In this document: one piece after another, positions 1 to 5,840 of the stretch
How the letters are laid out: each line of letters begins with the position of its first letter
Position numbering within the stretch: position 1 is the first letter of the stretch
From: Deltaproteobacteria bacterium
GTDB taxonomy: Bacteria; Desulfobacterota_B; Binatia; Bin18
Assembly (NCBI GenBank): GCA_012271025.1
Contig: JAAXHF010000465.1
Location: 1 to 5,840 of the forward strand
DNA length: 5,840 nucleotides
Direction of reading: 5' to 3'
Notes under the pieces: model-generated
What the model saw: the letters and a program-made list of their open reading frames with translations, nothing else
Databases searched by the model: none
What the model was told of the DNA's origin: nothing
Translations under genes and position numbers: made by a program

Positions 1-1
1 G

Positions 2-271
2 CACGGGACCGGCTTTCATTTTTTCGGGCTCGACGTGGAGCGCACAATTGGCTGCGGCTCGCCCATTCTGCTGCGCGGCTGCATTGAGAACAACACCCGG
101 ACCGAGGGCTGTGTGCTGTGCGCCCAGCGACCGCTGATGGACATCGACCTGGATGCGGCGACCGATTTCATCGACCGCCGGCAGAGTATCTCTCACCCGG
201 GTCTGACACCCATGCAGAAGTGCGAAAAGTGCTGCTTTGTCATCTGTCAGTGCGACGCGACCGCAGCATAG
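2..271 (+). CDS. C-terminal fragment of unrecognised cysteine-rich protein
   Basis: The reading frame is open from the left edge to a TAG stop at 269-271 and gives 89 residues; the true start lies outside the window. Codons are GC-rich at the third position, like the neighbouring genes, so it looks like a real coding region. Nine cysteines occur in the visible part, at fragment residues 18, 27, 37, 40, 74, 77, 78, 82 and 84. They form a CxxC pair (37/40) and a terminal cluster KCEKCCFVICQC (73-84). Such spacing suits metal or iron-sulfur binding, or redox chemistry, but that is inference. I do not recognise the family and assign no function. A GTG at 35 could be misread as a start, but the frame continues upstream without a stop, so this is more likely internal. 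The gene converges on the TPR gene, with 15 bp between their stop codons, and is not part of the TonB operon. Confidence 0.7.
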   Translation, partial: HGTGFHFFGLDVERTIGCGSPILLRGCIENNTRTEGCVLCAQRPLMDIDLDAATDFIDRRQSISHPGLTPMQKCEKCCFVICQCDATAA

Positions 272-286
272 GCACACGCTCCGGCT

Positions 287-1516
287 CTATGACTGTTTGC
301 TCTTTTCCTGGGCAATGAACGTGAGCCACTGGCGGGCCTGTCTGGCCACCGGCTGATAGCCTGCGGCCTTGGTAAACGCCTCCTGGCTCTCGTCCAGTTT
401 GTCGGAGCGGTACTCGGCAATCCCGAGTAACATATAGGCTTTTCCGGCATCGGTGAGTTCGCCTCTGGCCACGCCGGCGGCGATGGCCGCCGCCGCTTCC
501 GGCCAGCGTTCCATCTCGGCCAGCAGCTCGGCGCGGCGGATATGGGCTTTGCCGCTCGACGCGGTCTGCGCCTCCTGCTCAAGAACGTCCAGCGCCCGCT
601 GATACTCTTTGGCGTGCAGCCAGCAGGTCACCAGGAGTTCCCGGTGTGTCTCGGTGTTGGCCACCGCCTGACTTGTCAATCCCTCGTCCAGGATTTCGGC
701 GGCTTTGTACGGCAGACCGAGTTGCAGATAGGACTGCACCACGTAGAGCACTTCCTGTTCTTCGAGCAGTCCCAGCGCATGGGCCAGGGCCAGCGCTGAG
801 GCGGCCCGCTCCTGCTGCTCGGCCTGTAGATAGACCTGCGAGAGCTGCAACCAGTAGTTCTTTTTGCGGGGCAGGCGACTGAGCAGCTGGTGCAGCACAT
901 CTACGGCCTGGGACAGTTTTTGCTGCTCAAGCGACGCAAACAGCAGCAGCTGGTACCACTCCTCATGGAAGCTCGCGTCCTGGTTGATGGCCAGTCGGAT
1001 ATGTTGCTCGGCCTCGGCGTGGCGTTTGAACTGGCTGTACACCTGGGCCAGCACGGCCCGCGAGCGCGGCGTGGGCTCGGCTTCGTCAGCCAGCCAGGTT
1101 TCGAGCACCTGGGCGCCTTCCTCATACTGCTCGGCGGCAATCATGATCTGACCCATATTATAGCGCAGGTTGTGGGCGCGTTCGGGTGGCAGAGCCTGGC
1201 CGGCCAGGCTTGCCTGAAACGCCTCAATGGCCTGACCAAAGCGGTTCAGCCCGGCGTAGACATGGCCCAGGGTCTGGTGGGTGAGGGCCGCCTCGTAGGG
1301 ACTCAGCTCGGGGTTCCGGGCCAGGGCCTGCAACTGGTTCAGGGCCTGCTGATGCTGCTCCTGCTGGCTCAACTCCTGAGCCTGAACCAGCTGATCATAG
1401 ACGTCTTTTGACAGCTCAGGCTCGCTGGCACGCACCTCGACGACGAGCAGGCACATGACGAGCCAGCCGCCCAGCAGGCCACGCCATCTGGCATTGCGTC
1501 TTTTTCTGCTGTCCAC
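287..1516 (-). CDS. Exported TPR-repeat protein, last gene of the TonB2 operon
   Basis: This is a 409-residue protein with an N-terminal signal peptide: basic residues 4-12 (RKRRNARWR), a hydrophobic core at about 13-27, and a likely signal peptidase site after VRA at residue 30. The mature part is helical and built from about eight or nine degenerate tetratricopeptide repeats. The clearest are near residues 79-102 (ALTHQTLGHVYAGLNRFGQA), 185-208, 220-243, 289-312 and 357-385. TPR arrays are protein-binding scaffolds, so the protein probably acts in the periplasm as an assembly or docking factor for the TonB motor or its partners. I chose the GTG at 1516 because AGGAGG lies 6 nt upstream, the start is 1 nt after the tonB stop, and it begins directly at the signal peptide. 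The longer frame from 1636 would add 40 residues that run antisense-free but overlap the conserved TonB C-terminus in another frame, and would bury the signal peptide. A TPR gene after tonB2 is usual in gammaproteobacterial TonB2 clusters. Confidence 0.85.
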   Translation of the reverse strand: MDSRKRRNARWRGLLGGWLVMCLLVVEVRASEPELSKDVYDQLVQAQELSQQEQHQQALNQLQALARNPELSPYEAALTHQTLGHVYAGLNRFGQAIEAFQASLAGQALPPERAHNLRYNMGQIMIAAEQYEEGAQVLETWLADEAEPTPRSRAVLAQVYSQFKRHAEAEQHIRLAINQDASFHEEWYQLLLFASLEQQKLSQAVDVLHQLLSRLPRKKNYWLQLSQVYLQAEQQERAASALALAHALGLLEEQEVLYVVQSYLQLGLPYKAAEILDEGLTSQAVANTETHRELLVTCWLHAKEYQRALDVLEQEAQTASSGKAHIRRAELLAEMERWPEAAAAIAAGVARGELTDAGKAYMLLGIAEYRSDKLDESQEAFTKAAGYQPVARQARQWLTFIAQEKSKQS

Positions 1517-1517
1517 C

Positions 1518-2162
1518 TCAGCCCTCCTGCAGAGCGAAGTTGATCCGCTGCGAGGCGCGCGAGTCAACCGCCTGCCCGTCTCTGGTGCGGGGTTTGAATT
1601 TCCATTGGACAATGGCCCGCAGCGCAGCCCGGTCAAAAATTTTGGGCGGCGAGGACTCGATCACCACCGGGTCGCTCACGCTGCCATCTTTGGTGATGGT
1701 AAACTCAACCGTCACAAATCCCTCAATCTGCATACGCGAGGCACGCGACGGATAGCGCGGGGGGACCCGCACCAGGGCGATCAGTTCCTGGTTCATCAGC
1801 CCCGGTCCGGCCGGCTGGCCTGCGGCCGGCGCCGCCAGCGGGATCATGCCCAGCAAAGGCCCGCGGACGGGCGCCGTCGTCATCTGAAGCTGCGGCGCTG
1901 CGAGCCTGGGCTGAGGCGAGGACAACGCCAGGCTCGGAGTCGGTGGCGGATTTTCGGGCGGGGGTGGCTCCGGCGGAGGTTCACGCCGAGCGTCTGGCGG
2001 GGGGGGCTCTTCGCGGGCCAGGCGCACAAAGTCGATCACCGGGTAGGCATCCCGACGCAGACTGTCACTCGGCGCCCGCGAGATCAGGGCCTGCATGCCA
2101 AGAAAGAGCAGGATGGCGACGACGAGCCCGCCGCCTCCCGACGCTGTCGTCCGCCGCCACAT
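1518..2162 (-). CDS. tonB: TonB family protein, TonB2 type
   Basis: This 214-residue protein passes proton-motive energy from the ExbB/ExbD motor to outer-membrane receptors. In order it has a single N-terminal membrane anchor (about 9-27, ending MQALI), an IDFVR motif at 43-47, a proline-rich stretch with 15 Pro between 53 and 76, a low-complexity Pro/Ala linker to about 125, and a TonB C-terminal domain at about 128-214. The domain shows PPRYPSRA (134-141), IEGFVTVEFTITKDGSV (146-162) and FDRAALRAIVQWKFKP (176-191), all hallmarks of the family. The short anchor followed by a DFVR motif resembles the TonB2 branch rather than E. coli TonB, and the anchor lacks the SxxxH histidine of that protein. 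The ATG at 2162 has AGGAGG 8 nt upstream, inside the end of exbD, and lies 3 nt after the exbD stop. The gene is full length and intact. Confidence 0.95.
   Translation of the reverse strand: MWRRTTASGGGGLVVAILLFLGMQALISRAPSDSLRRDAYPVIDFVRLAREEPPPPDARREPPPEPPPPENPPPTPSLALSSPQPRLAAPQLQMTTAPVRGPLLGMIPLAAPAAGQPAGPGLMNQELIALVRVPPRYPSRASRMQIEGFVTVEFTITKDGSVSDPVVIESSPPKIFDRAALRAIVQWKFKPRTRDGQAVDSRASQRINFALQEG
1523..1528 (-). promoter_or_regulatory. Ribosome binding site that fixes the TPR gene start
   Basis: AGGAGG on the minus strand sits inside the last codons of tonB, 6 nt before the GTG at 1516. It decides the start of the TPR gene against the longer frame beginning at 1636, whose upstream sequence lies deep in tonB. 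Confidence 0.8.
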
Positions 2163-2165
2163 CGC

Positions 2166-2570
2166 CTAGCCCTCCTGCCGGGCGGCAACGGCGATATTGT
2201 TCACGCCGGCCAGCCGGACCTGATCCATGACCTGGACCAGCAGTCCGGTTTGCGCCGACTCGTCCGCCAACACGATGACATCGGCCTCCGGGTTATCGGC
2301 TCGCATCCGCTCGACATTGGCCCGGACCGCTCGAATATCGACCCGGCGGCGCTCCATCCACACCTCGCCCCTGGCCGACAGGGCGATATGGATCGTACCG
2401 CGTTCCTTGGTCTGGGTGGTCTGGGCGAAAGGCCGGTTGACATCAATCCCGGCCTCTTTGACGAACGACGCCGTCGCCAGGAAAAAGATGAGCAGGATGA
2501 AGACCATATCAATCAGCGGGGTCAGATTGGGCTGATTGTCGCCCTGGAGGCTGGCTCGGCGGCGTCTCAT
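2166..2570 (-). CDS. exbD: Biopolymer transport protein ExbD
   Basis: ExbD is the ion-channel partner of ExbB in the inner-membrane TonB motor. The 134-residue protein has a basic cytoplasmic N-terminus (RRRR at 2-5), the family signature NLTPLIDMVFILLIFFL at 15-31, one membrane helix at about 19-37, and a periplasmic domain of roughly 95 residues. Asp21 sits in the membrane helix at the position of the essential proton-carrying Asp25 of E. coli ExbD. The periplasmic part ends with VIVLADESAQTGLLVQVMDQ and the VNNIAVA strand usual in ExbD/TolR proteins. The ATG at 2570 has GAGG 8 nt upstream. The gene follows exbB after 30 bp and is separated from tonB by 3 bp. Its length is typical and no key residue is missing. 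TolR is the alternative, but the tonB directly downstream and the ttpC upstream argue for ExbD. Confidence 0.94.
   Translation of the reverse strand: MRRRRASLQGDNQPNLTPLIDMVFILLIFFLATASFVKEAGIDVNRPFAQTTQTKERGTIHIALSARGEVWMERRRVDIRAVRANVERMRADNPEADVIVLADESAQTGLLVQVMDQVRLAGVNNIAVAARQEG
2171..2176 (-). promoter_or_regulatory. Ribosome binding site of tonB, embedded in the exbD end
   Basis: AGGAGG on the minus strand is 8 nt before the tonB ATG and is part of the last Gln-Glu-Gly codons of exbD. The same 11-nt string GCAGGAGGGCT is found at the tonB/TPR junction. Confidence 0.8.
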
Positions 2571-2600
2571 GGCAGTACCCTCAACATCGTGGTCCGGCGT

Positions 2601-3197
2601 TCAGCGGCCGGAGCGTTTCTCAAGTTCGACCTGAGCCCGTATCCACAACAGGCCCGGGTTGCCGAATTTGTCGTCCAGCTGGAGCAGGCTGGTCAGTTTC
2701 TGCATTTCGACCTGGGACCGCTGGGTCAGGCTGGCGCCAAAGTACAGTCCGGGCAGGGCACACACCAGCCCGGCCATGGTCGTCACCAGGGCTTCGGAAA
2801 TGCCGTTGGCCACCCCGTTGACGTTGCCCGTCCCGAACAGCTGCATCACGGTGAAGGTAGCAATCATGCCGTTCACGGTTCCCAACAGTCCCAGGATGGG
2901 CAATACGACAGTCAGGGATCGAATCAGCGGCAGCGAGCGACGCAGCTGATAGTCCAGCTCGGCGATCTCCATCCGGCGCAGCTGGCGGGCGTGCCAGGAG
3001 TAGCGCTCGCTGCGCGCCTGCCAGCGGGCGATGACCCCGCTCACCAGGGCCGGATAGCTGGTGCGCAGGAAGACGTAGCGTTCGATGATAAGCGTGCCCA
3101 GGACGACCGTGACCAGCAGGATGCCCCACAGGGCGGGCCCGCCGACCGCCATGAATCGCTGCAAGGGCTCAAGCGGATTCTGGATCAGGAAGCTCAC
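2601..3197 (-). CDS. exbB: ExbB2-type MotA/TolQ/ExbB proton channel protein
   Basis: This 198-residue inner-membrane protein should form the pentameric channel around ExbD that converts proton flow into motion of TonB. It has three predicted membrane helices at about 19-38, 91-115 and 131-155, with a cytoplasmic loop between the first two. The family signatures are GLLGTVNGMI at 103-112 and GTGNVNGVANGISEALVTT at 122-140. By alignment to E. coli ExbB, Thr107, Glu135 and Thr140 match the polar pore residues Thr148, Glu176 and Thr181, so the channel looks functional. The protein is short, without the long N-terminal extension of E. coli ExbB, as is usual for ExbB2. I chose the GTG at 3197, which has GGAG 7 nt upstream and overlaps ttpC by 29 bp. 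An internal ATG at 3152 (residue 16) also lies before the first helix but has a weaker site. Confidence 0.93.
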   Translation of the reverse strand: MSFLIQNPLEPLQRFMAVGGPALWGILLVTVVLGTLIIERYVFLRTSYPALVSGVIARWQARSERYSWHARQLRRMEIAELDYQLRRSLPLIRSLTVVLPILGLLGTVNGMIATFTVMQLFGTGNVNGVANGISEALVTTMAGLVCALPGLYFGASLTQRSQVEMQKLTSLLQLDDKFGNPGLLWIRAQVELEKRSGR

Positions 3198-4548
3198 TGC
3201 GCCGCTCCACGAGTCTGGCGATCATCCCGGCACTCTGTTCGTCCAGGATTTGAATCAGTCGGGTGCTCTTGCCCGAGACCAGGGTGTGAAGAAGGACAAT
3301 CGGAATCGCTACGGTCAGCCCCAGCTGGGTCGTCACCAGCGCCTGCGAAATCCCGCTCGACATCGTGCGGGGATCGCCCGTCCCAAACAGGGTAATGGCC
3401 TGGAAGGTGTCGATCATGCCGACGACCGTGCCCAGCAGGCCCAGCAGCGGGGCGACTGCGGCCAGGATACTGATCGTCGACAGGCCGCGTTCCAGGCGGG
3501 GGATCTGATTCAGAATGGCCTCATCCAGGCGGGCTTCCAGGGTCTCGGCATCCTGCTCTTCGTCGTTGTGATACACCAGCATCACCCGACCCAGCGCGTT
3601 GTCGGCCTGCGGCGTGTCGGTCTGGCGTTGGGCGTCAATGCGCCGTCCCTCTCGCCACAGGTAGACCGCCCGCTCCACGACCAGGCCCAGGCCGACGATA
3701 CCGATGGCGATGATGATGTAGCCGATAAAACCGCCCTGCTGTAGGCGTTCCCACACGTCCGGGGTCTGGACCAGCGCGGCCAGAATCGCTCCCCGAGACG
3801 GGTCTATGCCGAACGCGCCATAGCCATCGCTGGTCTGCTCCAGTTCCTGGGCGTCGCTGCGGTAGCGCGGCTCGGGCTGGCGCGTCAGCTCCACCAGCTG
3901 GCGCGTCTCCGGCACATAGCGGAGATAGTTGCCCTGCGAGACGCTGTTAAACACCCCGACCCGGACGACTGTTCGCTCGGTCTGGGCGCCATTCGCGTCC
4001 ACCACCGTCGTCGGAAATTGGACCACCCGCCCGGACTGCGTCATCTCTTCCAGCAGCCCAACCCACAGGCGTTCGAGTTCGTCCAGCGAGGGCAGTTCCC
4101 GGCTCTCGCCCACGGCGTACAGAAAAGCCGCCCGCTCCCCGAGTTGAGCCGACACGAGCGAGTTCTCAAGCAGGCCGGCCGTATCGCGCGCCACCTGGCG
4201 CACCACACCGAACAGCTCGCCCAGCGAGGCCGCCCGCTCGTCGAGCTGATCGCGCAGCTCCCCCAGGCGGTCTTCGTTCTGCTCAAAAACCACCCGCTTC
4301 TGTTCGCCCTCGCGTCTGACCTCGTCAAGGTCCGCTCTGGCCTGCTGGATGCGCTCCTGCTGCTGGTCACGCTCGGCCACAAAACGGGCTTCGCGCTCAC
4401 CGTGCAGCCGGGTATCGGCTTGCCGTGCAGACCGCACGCGCTCCAGCAATTCCTCAAGCGAGCCCGGCGCTTCCTGGGCAGCCGGACCCGACCAGGCCGG
4501 CACGCTCAGCAGGACGAACCAGATCACCCCCCAGTAGATACTGTTCAC
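3169..4548 (-). CDS. ttpC: TtpC-like protein: periplasmic coiled coil fused to an ExbB-type channel
   Basis: The 459-residue protein resembles TtpC, an inner-membrane component that the vibrio TonB2 system needs for iron uptake. Residues 1-20 form a signal peptide. A charged coiled coil covers about 30-115, rich in Glu, Arg and Gln. A further periplasmic region of about 116-270 follows (LWVGLLEEMTQSGRVVQF at 161-178; RVGVFNSVSQGNYLRY at 196-211). The C-terminal MotA/TolQ/ExbB module has membrane helices at about 272-296, 358-380 and 400-424, with APLLGLLGTVVGMIDTF (366-382) and LFGTGDPRTMSSGISQALVTT (387-407, shown in part). This module is clearly paralogous to the downstream ExbB2. It has Gln402 where ExbB2 has Glu135. 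The GTG start at 4548 overlaps the previous stop as GTGA, and GAGGTG lies 5 nt upstream. It is the second gene of the operon. How TtpC works mechanically is not well understood. Confidence 0.9.
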   Translation of the reverse strand: MNSIYWGVIWFVLLSVPAWSGPAAQEAPGSLEELLERVRSARQADTRLHGEREARFVAERDQQQERIQQARADLDEVRREGEQKRVVFEQNEDRLGELRDQLDERAASLGELFGVVRQVARDTAGLLENSLVSAQLGERAAFLYAVGESRELPSLDELERLWVGLLEEMTQSGRVVQFPTTVVDANGAQTERTVVRVGVFNSVSQGNYLRYVPETRQLVELTRQPEPRYRSDAQELEQTSDGYGAFGIDPSRGAILAALVQTPDVWERLQQGGFIGYIIIAIGIVGLGLVVERAVYLWREGRRIDAQRQTDTPQADNALGRVMLVYHNDEEQDAETLEARLDEAILNQIPRLERGLSTISILAAVAPLLGLLGTVVGMIDTFQAITLFGTGDPRTMSSGISQALVTTQLGLTVAIPIVLLHTLVSGKSTRLIQILDEQSAGMIARLVERRSELPDPESA

Positions 4549-5327
4549 GGCATCACCTCATCCGGCTGTGGAGCCGGGACGGGCAGACTGAGCAGCTGCG
4601 GCGTGGCCTGTTGCTGGGCGACCAGCAAACCCCGTGTGACTGCGCTGCGGTAGCTCTGCGGCAGGGGCTCCCACTGGCGGGCGGCATGATTCCACTGTCC
4701 GACCTCTTGGCCGTCCAGCGTCTGATACAGCAGCGCCAGCCGGCCAACCCGCAAGAAATCGACCGTGCGTTCCTGGTCATCCAGCGCCAGCCCGCCACGG
4801 TAGGCCTCAATCGTCCGGCCGTATTCCATCTCGACCTGATAGGCTTCCATAATGCGCCGATACTTCTCGGCAATCGTCAGGTCGGACTGGTCGAGCCAGG
4901 TCCGCAGACTCGTCAGACGCGCCTGGCGTTCTTCGGGCAGAAACGGAATATCCAGGGCCACAAACTGCTCCAGGCGCTCAAGCATGCGAACCAGCAGGGG
5001 CAAGATCTCACGCTGGGTGACCTCGATCTCTTGCAGCTGCTGTTCGAGCGAGGTCACCTCTTGGCCTTGGGCGTCGAGCATGCGGTCGAGTTGCTCGAGA
5101 TACACCCGCTGGCTGTCCGTCTGCTGGACAAGCTCTCGATAGGTGCCAAGCAGCCGCTGGGTTTCGTCGTCCAAGCGGTCAATGGTGCTTTGCGAGTCTA
5201 TAGCGGCTTGGTTGGCCTGGGTCTGAGCAGTCAGGGACGACTCTAGCGCCTGGGCGGTGACTCGCCCGGTCCAGCCCACAAGACTGGTCCACACCAGCAG
5301 GCATACCAGGGGGGTCTTATGTGTCAT
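4545..5327 (-). CDS. DUF3450 family periplasmic coiled-coil protein
   Basis: This 260-residue protein opens the TonB2 operon. It has a signal peptide of about 1-25 (hydrophobic 6-19, likely cleavage near VTA-QA) and a long alpha-helical coiled coil at about 30-122, followed by LDIPFLPEERQARL (125-138). The C-terminal block is FLRVGRLALLYQTLDGQ (191-207), then a W..A..W segment at 212-219. The LD-PFL-ER motif and the FLRVGRLAL-YQTLDG block are what I recognise as DUF3450, a family usually encoded just before ttpC. Its biochemical role is unknown. A periplasmic partner for the TtpC coiled coil is a reasonable inference. The ATG at 5327 is the only usable start, because an in-frame TGA lies 15 nt upstream. 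No clear Shine-Dalgarno sequence precedes it, unlike every other gene of the operon. Its TGA overlaps the ttpC start by 4 bp. Confidence 0.88.
   Translation of the reverse strand: MTHKTPLVCLLVWTSLVGWTGRVTAQALESSLTAQTQANQAAIDSQSTIDRLDDETQRLLGTYRELVQQTDSQRVYLEQLDRMLDAQGQEVTSLEQQLQEIEVTQREILPLLVRMLERLEQFVALDIPFLPEERQARLTSLRTWLDQSDLTIAEKYRRIMEAYQVEMEYGRTIEAYRGGLALDDQERTVDFLRVGRLALLYQTLDGQEVGQWNHAARQWEPLPQSYRSAVTRGLLVAQQQATPQLLSLPVPAPQPDEVMP
4554..4559 (-). promoter_or_regulatory. Ribosome binding site of ttpC, supporting its GTG start
   Basis: GAGGTG on the minus strand lies 5 nt before the GTG at 4548, inside the DUF3450 gene. With the GTGA overlap of stop and start it points to coupled translation of the two genes. 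Confidence 0.75.
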
Positions 5328-5352
5328 GTTGTGGCCCGCATTTCAGCCGCTA

Positions 5353-5381
5353 GACATACACGACAGAGCCGGCAAAATAAA
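5353..5381 (-). promoter_or_regulatory. Weak possible sigma-70-like promoter ahead of the TonB2 operon
   Basis: The 66-bp gap between recG and the DUF3450 gene contains TTTATT (5381-5376) and TATGTC (5358-5353) on the minus strand, 17 bp apart. Each matches only three of six consensus bases. The spacing is ideal and the position would give a leader of about 20 nt. The AT-rich patch stands out against the GC-rich surroundings. No Fur-box-like palindrome is visible in the gap. The operon could instead be read from a promoter in or before recG. Confidence 0.2.
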
Positions 5382-5393
5382 GAGCCTCATCCC

Positions 5394-5840
5394 TCAGCCG
5401 ACCCGGGCCAACTCCAGGCGTCCGGCCCAGCGGTCCTCCAGAATCGCCCGCATCCGACGCGAGGCCGGCGAGCGCAACTCGGGGTCTTTGGCCAGCCAGT
5501 CCTGAGCTTCCTGGCGGGCGGCTTCCAGGATGCGGCTGTCACGGACGATGTTGGCCACCCGGAAATCGGGCAGGCCGGACTGGCGGGTGCCGAGAAATTC
5601 GCCGGGCCCCCGCAAGGCCAAGTCGGCCTCGGCGATCCGAAAGCCGTCGTTGGAGTCAGCCATGACCTGGAGACGCCGCAGGGCTTCGTCGGCCGGGGTG
5701 TACTGGGCCAACAGCAGACACACCGACTCGGCCTGCCCACGGCCGACCCGGCCGCGCAGCTGGTGGAGCTGCGACAGGCCGAAACGCTCGGCGTGCTCGA
5801 TCAGCATGACCGTCGCGTTGGGCACGTCGATGCCGACCTC
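5394..5840 (-). CDS. recG: ATP-dependent DNA helicase RecG, C-terminal part
   Basis: Only the last 148 residues are present; the gene continues beyond the right edge. RecG is a superfamily 2 helicase that binds and remodels stalled replication forks and Holliday junctions in the cytoplasm. The visible part begins with EVGIDVPNAT, followed by helicase motif VI, QLHQLRGRVGRG, which carries the arginines used in ATP hydrolysis. Next comes the RecG-specific region DSNDGF.IAE.DLALRGPGEFLGTRQSG, which includes the TRG translocation motif, and then a C-terminal helical tail. This matches E. coli RecG almost block for block. The terminal RW.GRLELARVG differs from the E. coli ending and is more like non-gammaproteobacterial RecG proteins, as far as I can recall. 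The frame stops at TGA 5394-5396. The gene reads towards the TonB operon on the same strand, 66 bp away. Confidence 0.96.
   Translation of the reverse strand, partial: EVGIDVPNATVMLIEHAERFGLSQLHQLRGRVGRGQAESVCLLLAQYTPADEALRRLQVMADSNDGFRIAEADLALRGPGEFLGTRQSGLPDFRVANIVRDSRILEAARQEAQDWLAKDPELRSPASRRMRAILEDRWAGRLELARVG

Noticed and set aside
267..291. CATAG...CTATG inverted repeat between the convergent stop codons, considered as a terminator
   Set aside because: The stem is only 5 bp with a 15-nt loop and no T-tract on either strand. It mostly reflects the two facing TAG stops.
890..1411. Plus-strand open frame of 173 codons antisense to the TPR gene
   Set aside because: Its Leu/Gly/Gln-rich composition mirrors the TPR codons on the other strand, and no independent support was found.
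2166..3197. TolQ/TolR (Tol-Pal system) as an alternative identity for the channel pair
   Set aside because: The genes are followed by tonB and preceded by ttpC. No tolA, tolB or pal is present, and the ExbB protein has the short ExbB2 form.
1455..3395. Plus-strand open frame of 646 codons antisense to tonB, exbD and exbB
   Set aside because: Its product is rich in Arg, Gly, Gln, His and Pro with no domain or membrane pattern. The three minus-strand genes beneath it are certain families with good ribosome sites. Long antisense frames are common in GC-rich DNA.
4425..5246. Plus-strand open frame of 273 codons antisense to the DUF3450 gene
   Set aside because: It is a shadow of a recognised family gene; no ribosome site or recognisable motif supports it.
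5344..5373. GCCGGCT...AGCGGC hairpin after recG on the minus strand, considered as a terminator
   Set aside because: The stem is short with a bulge, the loop is about 15 nt, and no T-run follows.

Overview
The window looks like chromosomal DNA from a diderm (Gram-negative) bacterium with high GC, roughly 60% by eye. A TonB/ExbB/ExbD energy-transducing system only makes sense with an outer membrane. The RecG C-terminus does not end like the gammaproteobacterial enzyme. That and the GC-rich codon use make me lean weakly towards a deltaproteobacteria-like or otherwise deep-branching proteobacterial-type lineage, but the sequence does not settle this.

Layout from left to right. Positions 1-271 (+ strand) hold the end of an unrecognised, cysteine-rich protein. 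It converges on the rest of the window, which is all on the minus strand. In transcription order on that strand: the end of recG (5840-5394); a 66-bp gap; a DUF3450 periplasmic coiled-coil protein (5327-4545); a TtpC-like fusion of a periplasmic domain to a MotA/TolQ/ExbB proton channel (4548-3169); a short ExbB2-type channel protein (3197-2601); ExbD (2570-2166); TonB2-type TonB (2162-1518); and an exported TPR-repeat protein (1516-287). The junctions are a GTGA stop/start overlap, a 29-bp overlap, and gaps of 30, 3 and 1 bp. With clear Shine-Dalgarno sequences inside the preceding genes, these six genes form one tightly coupled operon. No stretch over 300 bases lacks a gene, and no RNA gene, mobile element, CRISPR array or convincing terminator was seen.

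How the genes work together: ExbB2 and ExbD should form a proton-driven motor in the inner membrane that energises TonB. TonB crosses the periplasm with a proline-rich segment and engages outer-membrane receptors through its C-terminal domain. TtpC carries a second ExbB-like channel module fused to a large periplasmic coiled-coil region. In vibrios, TtpC is the extra component that the TonB2 system requires. The DUF3450 and TPR proteins flank the motor genes in the same order as in gammaproteobacterial TonB2 clusters and are probably periplasmic accessory parts. No TonB-dependent receptor lies in the window, so the substrate is unknown.

The most interesting points are the complete six-gene TtpC/TonB2 cassette next to recG, a Glu-to-Gln difference at a key channel position between the two ExbB-type proteins, and the unidentified cysteine-rich protein at the left edge. 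I do not see a wholly undescribed system.
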